DNA from: Plumapathes pennacea | Taxonomy: Eukaryota > Cnidaria > Anthozoa > Antipatharia > Myriopathidae | Direction: 5' to 3' | Assembly (NCBI GenBank): GCA_964036295.1 | Contig: OZ038463.1 | Span: 4,207,274 to 4,271,273 of the forward strand | Length of the DNA stretch: 64,000 nucleotides | Shown here: positions 34,214 through 49,646 of the stretch, piece after piece | How positions within the stretch are numbered: the stretch's first letter is position 1 | How the letters are laid out: each line of letters starts with the position of its first letter | Translations under genes and position numbers: made by a program | Notes under the pieces: model-generated | What the model was told of the DNA's origin: nothing | Seen by the model: only the letters and a program-made list of their open reading frames with translations | Databases searched by the model: none

Positions 34214-35869
34214 GCCGTTTATTGACAATCATCTCTTAGACAGCTTTTGACAACATGTGTTTATTCTACTTTATGCCCATATGATTTAACAAAGCGCCCT
34301 TAACAACATACGGTAACCGCCCACAATGCAATAGATAAGAAAAATCTTGCATTAAGCATCATACATGTAGACAGACATAGAGTTCTGTACAATATAATAC
34401 TGACAATAAAATATCGGTGGGCTCTAGCGGTTAAAATTCTACTCAAAAATTTTTAAGTTAAATTTCACATGATATATTGACTGAGATAGATAAAGAAAGA
34501 AAGAGAAAACACGGTCAGCACATTCGCGAAATGAAAACGAGGTTGAAATGTGTTGTCTTTATTACTGTATTACTATTAATATACCTCCCAGTGCATATTT
34601 ACAGTTATCTACCATCAAGGTTTGTAGCATTTTTCTTGCTTAAAATTGTTTGTCCTTAAAAGATCCCACACTTAGGTTTCTTTCCTGTTGCTGGATATAT
34701 AGACTCTGGGCATATTGTTCCTTGTCTAAGACAAATGCTATAATTTTTGACCACACTATGACCCCATAGACAACAAAAGTTTTGGCAACAGCAAAGAACG
34801 CAGTTTATCGAACGGATCCTTTGCATTATCTTTTATCAACGGATTGAAGTAATAGGACGGCCCTTATTTATGACTCCAGGCGGGAACAACATCACTAAGA
34901 AACGACGAATTTATTTAAGACGATAAAAATGTATAGGACCCAAAATATTAGCATTATTAATTACTTTTCTCGGATTTCCAAATTTATGCACAGGGTAAAC
35001 TAAAACAAGTTTCAGAAACTCTTATATCGCGTACTGAAACCGAATGTGATGGTTTTCAAAAGAGCAAAATCAGAAACTCTTATGTCGTGCCACATTTGAG
35101 AATTCTTTAATGAGCAATCTCTGGACCAGAGCGAGACTCCCCAAGAGTGATCAACTTCAATTTTCTCTTTCAGTTTCTCACCAGAAAAATACTAGAAATA
35201 CGATAATCGCAGATACCCCCTTGCTCTGCCATTGATGTAGGACTTTTACTCTGATACTCCCAACAAGAGTAGCCTTTGTTTTACCGAAATGTTGACTCAA
35301 TCTTTTCTTCGAAGTCAAGTGCTACACGCAAAGGAAGGAGAAAAAGAATGGTGTGTGTTATAAGAGTCGATTGCGTGGCGAAGTACGTATTTCCCACGGT
35401 CGGCACGTCAAATTAATTCATACAGTCTGCCAAGCAACGTTTTAGGATATTAATACTCAAATTTTGAAGTTGGTCGGGCGTCGTAGTACGGAAAAAAAGG
35501 AACACTGATTTTTCAATTTTGAATTCATAGGTAGTACAATTAAATAGGCTTCCTGTGCGAGGGCATGCATATTTAATGAGCTCGAATTGTTTTGTATGTG
35601 AACCCGCTCAAATTCTCCCAGAATCAAAGCAAAACCTGAACGGTTTACTTCAAATTATACACGGGCTTCAGACCTAGTCATACTTCTAAGGGCTTGTGAA
35701 CGATTCTCGCTGCAATCACCGCATGTCAGATTACAGCATCTGTTACAGTTTTAGTCTTGAAAGAAAAAAAAAGACCTCTGACTAAATCATTCAAGGCTCC
35801 AAGTTCCGATTGCTCTGAGCGAATACGGTAGCCGAAACTGGCGACGGAAGCGTATTAAAACAATACTTC
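34214..35869. other. Intergenic DNA without recognisable genes
   Basis: No supported coding exon. A segment at about 34580-34715 recurs at 43425-43560. About 34990-35095 resembles 12685-12775 ('cagaaactcttatatcgcg'), and 35108-35190 is part of the ACTCCCAAG TIR family. Confidence 0.5.
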
Positions 35870-36735
35870 GAGGGAAAATGATCAGCTACTTTTGTGACGG
35901 CAATTTACATCACCAGAATTCTCAGTACCGTATCATTGGCTCCGTACTACTGCGGCACACTAATAATATGTTAGCTTGTGGTAATCTCAGCTTACTGCCG
36001 ATCGGACTTCAATTACTTGATATTTATAGGGCCCTACCTGAGCCAGGTGAATCATCTTAAACTATCACCAATCAGTACAATACAATAACTTTTATTTAAA
36101 CACGATAAATGTTTTAAGCTTTACCGCTTGTGGGGTCGTGTATGATTCAAGACTAGTTAATTATTACATTGACTACTCCTAAGGGGATAGCTGCGATTGT
36201 TGAATTTCTAGTTTAAATTATACAAAGCCTTGACCGTTAACTGGAACTAGTGATTAAGACACTATATCTCCACCCACTGAGTGGGCTGAGCCTTTTAAGA
36301 TCCCACGGTGTCGTGAGATAGGCACCTCTACGCTGCGAGTACAACAAAACGTTGCGAAATATTCGCAAACCGAGATCAAAATGACTTTTCTTGGGCGTGC
36401 TTTCGTGACGTATTTGGCCAAAACGTAATAGGTATTAATGTGAGACAATAACATAAGTCTTATCCAATGTGCAGGTGCAAAAAAAAGCTACAACCTTAGC
36501 TCTACACATATTTATCTACAAAGCACAGAAGAAGAAAAAACTAAAAAACGCCATTTTGTTAGATAAGGACCTGTTACGGCTTGAGGAGGCGGGTGGAGCA
36601 AGTATTTGTTTACAAAACAAGTTTGCAGCTGCGTCCCGTGCAGTCTTGTTTGTTATGTCTTCAATGTGCGTCTACCCACAAAACCGAGATAGGACTGCCC
36701 TTTTTACGTGTCATGCTTGTTGCTTCCAAAAGACT
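35870..36735. repeat. Third partial copy of the segmental duplication
   Basis: Matches 4435-5270 and 23080-23898 ('ctccgtactactgcggcaca', 'gctttaccgcttgtggggtcg', 'gtcttgtttgttatgtcttc') but lacks the TIR element at 4747-4943: after 'ggggatagctgcgatt' it continues into unrelated sequence. About 36190-36470 has no match in the other copies. Confidence 0.7.
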
Positions 36736-36915
36736 GTTAAAGGCCCGTTTACACAGACGATTTTTGAATAAATGCAATTTTAGTGCAATTTTGGTACAAT
36801 TTATATGTGGCAATTATTGTGATGTAAACTACCTGCGATTTCGTGGCGATTTGTCGCCGAGAAATCGCGCCCTGTTTCGAACTTCCTCAAATTTAGATGC
36901 GACTCATCGGCAATT

Positions 36916-37108
36916 TAACTGGCTTGTTTGGGAACTGAACAACCTTATGTCTGCCCCAACTTTCATTCCCAAGCACAGTTTGGTGAACGGCGTGCTCCAG
37001 TAGGACGGGAGTTTGGTTTCTTGATTGTCCAGTCCCGTGGTACCCCCGGGAGAAGGTTGTCGGTCTGTTTGTCATTCCAAAAAGCGAGGAATAAGAGAAT
37101 GTGGAGGT
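36916..37108 (-). pseudogene. Relic of exon 5 (fibrinogen-like C-terminal exon)
   Basis: The minus-strand sequence matches the 5' part of exon 5 in genes 1-3, from the TCCACATTCTCTTAT start to the CLGMKVG region, but an extra 2 nt ('gggagaagg' for 'gggaagg') and other changes break the frame. It stops short, being joined to a TIR-element remnant on its left. It lies about 240 bp beyond the stop of gene 3, so gene 3 sits next to the debris of another copy. Confidence 0.8.
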
Positions 37109-37346
37109 ATTATTCACAGTGTTCTACTGAAAAAATAAACGGATAATTATATGAAGGCTTTCCTGGAGTAGTTAAGTAAAAGAGGAAACAAAGATAAATA
37201 TATGCTACTTAAATTAACATTAGAAAGTTGTGTACAAAAATTATTGCCGCAATCAAAATGCGTCGGATTGCGCTACCACGCTGAAGTATCATGAGATTTA
37301 AATTCCTTTCGACTGATTCGTATAAACCAAGATCACAGAGTCAAGT

Positions 37347-41741
<4,395 letters not shown>

Positions 41742-42059
41742 TTGTCTCTGTCTTTTAGTCAGACTAATCGATTACTTGTTAGCCAGCTTCTTCTTGTGTG
41801 TTTTTGTTCATTTTGTCATGCCTTGGTTAGAAACTGTAGATAGCTCGATTAAACCTTGGTGCAATAAACTGTCGATACAATTATTGTAGTGAGAGTTATG
41901 TATTATTGATTTGCCATTCATATTATGATAATGTAAAATGTGTTTCACACACGCAGTATTTGATGTTTTTGTTTTCAGTCTTTTTGTGATGCAGACTAGT
42001 AGGTACAGTAGCGTGAAACAAAACAAACCAATTAGCACACAGTAATACAGTAGTGTTAT

Positions 42060-44054
42060 AATTTTTATAATTTTTAGTTCTAGCGCTATTATAGAGAGAC
42101 AAATAATTACCATTTTTGTCGGTTAATCATGAAATACCGTTTTTAATCTCATTAGAACTGAATGTGGGCTCCACTGTTAACATATTTGAAGGGCCACCTG
42201 CAAAGTTTGGGCGTCTTTCAAGATAACGAGCTGGGGCCATAAATCACCATGGAAACTTTCATACGCACGAAAATGTTCGTAAGACAATTGAGTGGTAATC
42301 ATTGGTGTGCGAGTTCGATTAATGATTAGTGCGAGTAATGTTTGAAATTCTAACAAAATAACACGAAAAACTATACCCTGGAAAAACTATACCCCGAGAT
42401 CAGTGGTCAGGCGTAGGAGAAACCACTGCTCGCAGGAAGTAAAATAACTAATTGTCTCTTTGATGCAATTAACTACAAGTTGCAAATTTTGTGCGAGAAG
42501 TGAGAGAAAAAGCCGTTTGACTTCTTTCGATCTAAAAATAGGCATGACTCATTGAGCTGGCTTGTCAATAAAGTAACACAAATTATTCATAACAAGTGTC
42601 ACAATCACGAAAGTGTGTTTCTTTGAAAAATAGTGGATCAGAAATCACTAATGATGTATTTCCGGATTTATATCCTCCAAGTGAGTGTTTGTTTATTAAA
42701 TTTCGCCGTTGGCGGCGACTGGCGAGTTGTGTGGCCGCGTGACCTTCAGCACGTCGGGTTAGTCGGGTGGCTCTCGCAGATGTTTTAAAGCTCAAATCTC
42801 ACACAAACCTACCAAATACCTACTGGCCTTATCAGTTGCTTAAAACATTGTGAAGCTTAGTTGGGAGAATTTACAGCGATTGAGTGTCGTTTGGAAGCTC
42901 ACCGCACACTGAAGGAGACTTGAGGCCAAAAGGTTTTATTGCATAAAGTTGTAGATGGAACGTTAAAATTTAATTTGATGTGCTTTGCTTTGGAATAAAG
43001 TTTCCCACTTTTTGCTAAATCTGTTATGAAAATGGTAAAGCGGTCCTCGGGAAAGACAGCCTTGGGTAGATCGACCATTCGGTCTCGAATTTCGCGAGTA
43101 TTAGAGGAAATGAGATCTTTAACTCTTCTGTATAAATAAAAGACACAAAGCTTCTATATAATTTGAAGTTTAAAGTTCGGGATTTTATGTTTTTGATGCA
43201 GCGATTCGTCGAACTTGCCTAATTTTCAGAATTTCAAGCCAAACGGCTGACACGGGGTCAAGGTAATTTTTTTTAATTTCGGAAGTCAGAGAAATAATTC
43301 AGACGAAAGGGTTTCATTTTTGTGAGTTGCATGTCACTGATGACTTGTAAAGAGAAAATTAGCAAAATCCATTTTTAACCCGAAAATCCGCAGGTGGTTT
43401 TTACAGAGACTGCCTCTTAATATACCTCCCAGTACATATTTACAGTTATCTACCATCAAGATTTGTAGCTTTTTTTTTTTGCTTAAAATTGTTTGATGTC
43501 CTTAAAAGATCCCATATTTAGGTTTCTTTCCTCTTGCTGGATATATAGACTCTGGGCGGACCATACATTTGGTCTCGAGACTGACGGAATCAGTTGATGC
43601 TGTACTGTTAAGACGGATACACAAAATAATGGAGAGTCTAAATACGGCCCACACTGAGTACAAGCTACAAATAAAACGATTATAGTGCAGATCCGTTCAA
43701 TACGTTAGAGCAAGAACAGTAAGCTGAAAATTAACTCTCACAACTACACATTCAATAACATCAACAAACAGATGACCTGGAATGAAATAAATGAAGGAAT
43801 AAACATTCACCATGGCCAAGCAGGTAACTAGCAGCCGCAGTGACTAATAAATGACCAGAAAGTTACGAAAATTGTTCAAGTAAAAGTGTGAATAATGAAC
43901 AAAAATGATAAATATACTTTATCAGTCTGTTACAAAACATTTTTAAATAAACAAATATAATTAAAATAAGTAAAGAAAAAAGGGCAGAAAATATTTTAGT
44001 CGACCCCTATTCGAAGCAGACTTCTCAGCGATGGTGTTATCGTGCAACATTAAG
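42060..44054. other. Intergenic DNA between genes 3 and 4
   Basis: About 2 kb, AT-rich, without supported exons. About 42070-42290 resembles 30800-31030 and 32630-32850 ('ctcattagaactgactgtggg', 'aacgagctggggccataaat'), a dispersed repeat. 43425-43560 resembles 34580-34715. Confidence 0.5.
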
Positions 44055-44282
44055 CTGGTGTTACACTGGTCGATTTGCAACGACGATTTGCAACGCCGAT
44101 TTGCTCCAAATCCGCGTAACGGTGTTGCAAGTTTTTGAATCGCTTTCAAAAATTTGCAACGCGTTGCAGCACTGCAAACATCGCGAAAAATTGTTCGCAA
44201 TGGGGTGTTACACCTCAACGATTTTTAGCGCAACATCGCATCGTTGCAAATCGTCGTTGCAGATCGACCAGTGTAACACCAC
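44055..44282. mobile_element. TIR element, GGTGTTACACTGGTCGATTTG family
   Basis: A 228-bp element with long terminal inverted repeats (left 'ggtgttacactggtcgattt', right 'gatcgaccagtgtaacacc') and internal GCAACG/CGTTGC motifs. Its right end lies about 6 bp from the stop codon of gene 4, so the 3' untranslated region of gene 4 begins with it. Confidence 0.85.
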
Positions 44283-44288
44283 CTTTAT

Positions 44289-47200
44289 TCAGTGAATAAA
44301 TATGTAACCAGTGGCCCTTATCCTCTTATTGCCGTTGTCCCCATAAACACTTGCTAGGTTGCCACAGTGATAAGATACATAGATTGAACCGAAGCCAAGA
44401 AATGAATCGGGTGTGGCGCAGTCCGCTTCATTGTTTCCAATGATACCGATTCTAACCTTGCCGCCACTGTTAAATCCTTCTTTGCCGCAGTTCCTCTGCA
44501 AAGACGACCCTGCGATCAGAAATTTCCATGTATTTCGACCACGTGACGTTGATCTGAATTTCCCGTCGGCAATGAGTGAGTACAGTGAACTGGCTTGTTT
44601 GTGCAGCAGAATAAACCTCGTGCCTGCCCCAACTTTCATTCCCAAGCAGAGTTTGGTAAATGGCGTGTTCCAGTAGGTCGGGAGTTTGGTTTCTTGATTG
44701 TCCAGTCCCGTGGTACCCCCTCGAAGGTTGTAGGTCATCTTGTTTCTCCAGTAGGCAGAGCCATAAGAGAATGTACTCTGTTAAAAAATTAATTGAAAAA
44801 CAATTCACGGTAGTATATCCATCGAAGCTGCGTAGCGGGTGTAAAAGCAAAACTGTAGTAAAATAGGCCAATTGTTACTAGGTAGAGAAAAGCAGCTAAT
44901 ACATAAAGCACTATTGTCAAAAAAGATCTCGACACGGCTACACTAAAAGAAACCTTGGTCACCTTTAAGCCGTTGATCTTCATGACCAGCGTCCATCCAC
45001 CTCCACCGCAGTTTGGTATGCTTGTCATGTGACAAAAGGTAGAAACTTTGCCGATGTCCATTTTCAGCAAATAAGCTTTGTTTTTCTTGTCCGCCCTGAG
45101 TATTTTATGGAGAGATAACTACTTTTAGTGACAACTTAATTAAGCGAATTTTAGCAATAGCCTGAAACTACGCTAATTTCTTAAATATTCGCTAAATTTT
45201 AAAATTGCTAATTTTTAAAATTCGGCGCATTTTCTGTGCCTGACATATTAACATGTTATGCATGAAAATAACAAAGAACTGATAGAATATTTTTCTGGGA
45301 AGTTAAAGACGTTTTAGTTTGTGAAAAAATTAATATATATCATATCGAGTCTCTGTACAGCTCTTTGAGATTGATGTGGTTATTTTCATGTGAAAGGTCT
45401 CATTTTGCAAATTTCAAAAAAATTCAGACGTCGTGCAACAGTCGAACTTAACTGTTCTTATCTTCTTCTTTTATTCCTGAATTGAGTAGTTCGGCTCGAC
45501 CCTACGAGCCCAAGGTTTATTAGGGTTGATCTCAAAACATATCAGGGAAGTCCCTACTTTAACAAATTAATAAAAACGAACTTTACAGTGCAATTCAGGG
45601 TGACTTTGACCAACTGTTCTCTTGCTCATTGTAAATCCCTGGTATTACTTGTTCAAATACTTCAAGTTTATATACTTACCCTTCATACTTATACGCGTCT
45701 TTACATGATTGAAAGTCTCTTGCTGCTGCATCTTAATAGAAAGGACACAACATTTTTAAATGTTTTAAATTTTTAAAAAACGCTTGCTTTGTAGTTGACA
45801 CTATTGTACTTTAGTCGTAATGCGCACGCGCGTCCCCTACAACTAAATGTCCTCAAGGCCGGGGAAACCATGAAAATAAAATACCAAATACTATTTAGAG
45901 GTCTAAAAGGGATGGGGTATATACGGAGTGGCAAAGAAACTTCGTGAGTTGTGGTTAACCCTTTTATTCCCAAGAGTGATTAACTTCAATTTTCTCTTTT
46001 CAGTCTCCCACCAGAGATACATCATAAAGTATGGAGAATTTGGCATTTGATACCTTGCTTAAATGACAGCTGTTTAAAACATAACTTCTCTTTTCATCAC
46101 TCGTACATTTTCTTATTTTATGGTTGGGAAAATTTGTATTTTTAGCTTGGGAGTGAAAGGGTTAAAACAAGGTTGAGATGAGTTAATTAAAATACCTTCA
46201 CAGTTTTTTCCTGCATAGTCTGCCGTACAAGCACACGAGAAGTCATTCTTGTCATACAAAGCAACACAGGTCCCTCCGTTTTTACATGGACTTTGGGAAC
46301 AAGGGGACTGTGGAATACAAAATTATACTAAACACATATCGATAATTATCATAGTTAATAGCCGACTGTCTCCACATATTTACTGAGATATTATATACTA
46401 TGCAATGAGTGTGTTGTTGTTGTTGTTGTTTTTGTTCTAATTAATCTAGAATATATTGTTAATAAGTTCCGTTATGCATGATAACGTGTGGCAATAACGC
46501 TAAAAGTCACACAAGTAATTTAGCAAGTGGCGGAGTCGAGAACTCTACCATCATATTTAGCAACTTAGCAACTTCGGAAAATTTAAAAGTTATACGTAAA
46601 GTTATAAATAATCTTATCAAAACTGCTGAAAACTTACTAAGCTAACTGTTGGGGTTTGTTAGTTAATTTAACGTTACACTCTGGGCCGGTACGTTCCAAA
46701 GAAACTCGTAAGTTCAAACGTGAAACGTCACTCTGATAGCAGTGTTCACACGAACCGACTCTTGAACTGTCAAATGAAACTTGAAATATGCCGCGACCAT
46801 TCAAATGACTCAATACAAATGACAAAACAAAAGAGAACGAGGTAGGAACTGTAAAACTATAAAACTTAAAAAGTATAAATTGCATTGTGTATTAACACAC
46901 AAACGGAACATATTTTATGAATACACTCTAGAGGCAGTGCCGACGTTGCTGTTGAATGGAGTTAGTTTGATTGGGACAAATAAATCAGACATGACAGTAG
47001 TCAGACAAAAAACAATCTTGAATCACTCAAAATCAAAAGCTTCCAAACTACCTTTCAGCGGAATTGATAAAGGAGCGGGTTTTTCTTGGCCAACTTGTGG
47101 CCGTTATGTTTTGATCGGACTGGTCTTTAAAATTTGTTTTGGCGACAAATATATACAGTAGAAATAATGATTTAAGTCTTCAATCAAAGTGTAAACTTTG

Positions 47201-48336
47201 CCGAAACAATTTTGAAAACATTTCTCTAAAATCGTCATAAAAAATGTATGGCGAGATATCCTACTATGGGATATACATATATATTTCATGCTACTTTCAT
47301 CAACATACACATTGTTTTTAATGACTCACAAACAAAATCTAAGGCGTAAAGTGAAAAGGTATACAATACTTGATCAAGAAATAATTCCAAGCAAATTAAA
47401 AATTAATACCAAGTACAAGATATTTCCGGCACCTAATTCTCATTTAGCTCATGAGGCAGGTGACTTACACCGTATTCAATCCAAAATGTAAAAAGGGTTA
47501 AAATGATACGGGAATGAGTGCAAATTTCGGCTGAATCACTTTTCGAGGCAGCTCTATTTTTTTCGAGCTTGTAAGGCAAACAATATAAATACAACAGAGG
47601 AAATAACACACCGTCTTATTTGCATCCTATCTGTGCAATAAAGTCGATTTTCGCTCGACGTACTATATTCTCTCTTCGCTTTCTTTTCAATATTTCTGCG
47701 TCTCTACCTCCAATTCTTTGAAAGTTTGTGAAAAGCTTTTTGGCAGAACTGCTATGCAATAGCGAAATGTTGTGATCGTGTAAACTAATCCGTGTTCTCG
47801 CCGAGTACAGTACGCTCAATCTCAAATTTCCACTCTTTCAGGCTGGTAGTGGTACTCGAAAGTAACTGAAGACGAATTAGGGTTAGAAAACTTGCCGGGT
47901 GATGCGAAAAGTCTCTATTCAAAGGTTAACAGTAAAAAATATTGAACAATTCAAATAAACTCACCGCAATGCCAAAATGGTCAAACTCGCCACTGTCTTT
48001 ATAATCCTTGGAGTTGCTGAATCTGTCAGTAGCCAGGAGTTCACAGAGGTGTTTGCCGCCGCCATCAGCACTTCTGTGAAAATTGTACGACAAGCACCAG
48101 GCAAGACTAGTGCAGGTGAAACCACAATCTAACGACGAGTCTTCTTTCACGCTTTTCCCCAACATCGCCGAAAGCCTGTGCTTTTCATGCCGCTCAAAAT
48201 AAGCAAACGACACTCCAATGTAACGGTCGCGTTTCACAGTTTCTGTGATAATTGGTTCCCGGACAGAATAACAAAGAGAGAGGCCGTAACAACATAGCAT
48301 TACCGCAACAGGAACACTTGGGATGTTCACTGACAT
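44289..48336 (-). CDS. Gene 4: diverged secreted PAN-EGF-fibrinogen-like protein, about 383 aa
   Basis: Exons: 47965-48336 (signal peptide + B-type PAN), 46196-46307 (EGF, CSQSPCKNGGTC...CAC...KNC), 45680-45725 (linker with SCKDAYKYEG), 44963-45095 (GGGGWTLVMKING) and 44289-44777 (C-terminal domain). Phases are 0, 1, 2, 0, as in the paralogues. The linker exon has three in-frame acceptors (exon start 45731, 45725 or 45722); the middle one gives the same 46-nt length as the other genes. The gene 4 DNA and protein are clearly the most diverged, with unique introns and no part in the recent segmental duplications, so it may be near the ancestral B-type gene. It ends GYIFIH, against GYIFVQ in the others. 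Extracellular role as for genes 2 and 3; function inferred only. Confidence 0.8.
45955..46166. mobile_element. Complete TIR element, AACCCTTTTATTCCCAAG family
   Basis: About 212 bp with inverted ends (left 'ttaacccttttattcccaag', right 'cttgggagtgaaagggtta'). It lies in an intron of gene 4, its end about 30 bp from the EGF-exon donor. Further copies: 59466-59672, 61565-61755 and fragments at 9125, 13675 and 35108. Confidence 0.75.
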
Positions 48337-49105
48337 AGTTCTCTCAGGATCGGGCGTGATCAGTCAGTTCAGCTGCGCTTCTGTGGCGTTTTTTCCATCA
48401 TTTCAAAAAGTAATATTGTTTGTAAAACTTCGGTACATCACCTAAATCCAGAAGATTATATTTCAAAATCTTCATCAAGTAAACCTGCAATGAGCCGCGC
48501 CCATCATCACAGCGTTTGATGAAACGTGTCCCCAAAAGTGAGCTGCGAATACTAAAGTTTGCTGAATTTATTGCATTATAAATTAGAGCTTACATAGAGT
48601 GCCATTAATTTGAGTATCCAATAACAAAGTCAGTACTACTGTGTCATAGTTCGGCAACATCCACTGATATGCCATTCTCTTTTGTTTTTACGATTACTAT
48701 ACTTTATGTTAGAAGGGCCACCTGCCACCTTTCCTTCATTTGCATAATAAAAAACTTAAAAATTTACTAGTGTATTTTTAGAAAAAGACGTAAAAATATG
48801 CCTGCTGTTTCTCAATAATAACTTAATATATTGTATACCCAAATTATTTTAATCGCAGTTGCATTACGCATGCGCGTATTTAAACCTGTGAAACAGCGTT
48901 GACGACGCTCAGTGACACAACAGCTCAGTTCTCGTATGACTTTCGAAAACCATAGCCAAAGTAAGTCACACTGTGATTCGCAGAGGTTGTAAGAAACACT
49001 TTCAACTAATCAGAAGAAAATCAGATGTAACTTGCGTTTGAAGCACTTTGAAGCCGGAAACCAACTAGCGGTCCGAGAAAACGTCATCACTGACTTGCTT
49101 GCTTT

Positions 49106-49136
<31 letters not shown>

Positions 49137-49370
49137 CACACCGCAATCGTGTTCTACTTAATTTTGTTTTGAATAGTCAAGAATGCTGGAAAGTTTAAAA
49201 GGCGTATAACAAACTTAAAAGTCATCTGAAAACCGGCCGCTCAAGAATATACAAGATATATAATATATATAAGATGTTTAATATATATATGATGTTTGCT
49301 GGAATCCAAAGAAGCATGAATTACCCTCAAACAACAACGTGAACGCGGCTGATAGAGCAAACCGCAAAAC
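48337..49370. other. Intergenic DNA upstream of gene 4
   Basis: No coding exon is seen. It contains a 27-nt poly-A run (about 49110-49136), an AT-repeat patch (49250-49290) and the presumed promoter of gene 4 just upstream of 48336; no specific motif is assigned. Confidence 0.5.
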
Positions 49371-49559
49371 GAGGACACATTGTGGCGGCATTAGTGTGTC
49401 CTTCGATGTTTCCAGGGTGGCAAAACGTGGGGCAACATTGTTGCGCTCAGCGCGGACACAAATTCTGTGTCCGCAACAATTTTTTTCGTGCGTGGCAAAA
49501 CGGGGAAACATCTGGGAAACATGCGCGCGCTAGCATTGTTGCCGCCACAGTGTGTCCTC
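49371..49559. mobile_element. TIR element, GAGGACACATTGTGGCGGCA family
   Basis: 189 bp with about 20-bp terminal repeats (left GAGGACACATTGTGGCGGCA, right TTGCCGCCACAGTGTGTCCTC) and an internal 'ggacacaaattctgtgtcc' palindrome. It ends 88 bp beyond the stop of the minus-strand gene at 49647. Apparent reading frames inside are spurious. Confidence 0.85.
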
Positions 49560-49646
49560 TCTTTGCCAGGCCTTTAGACTATACTATACTGTTAGACTCG
49601 TCATGTTAATTTGACTTGAGGAAATGCAAGGTCACACTCGCGAGGC

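Noticed and set aside
49278..49609. Cys-rich short frames near 49.4 kb
   Set aside because: They fall within the GAGGACACATTGTGGCGGCA TIR element.
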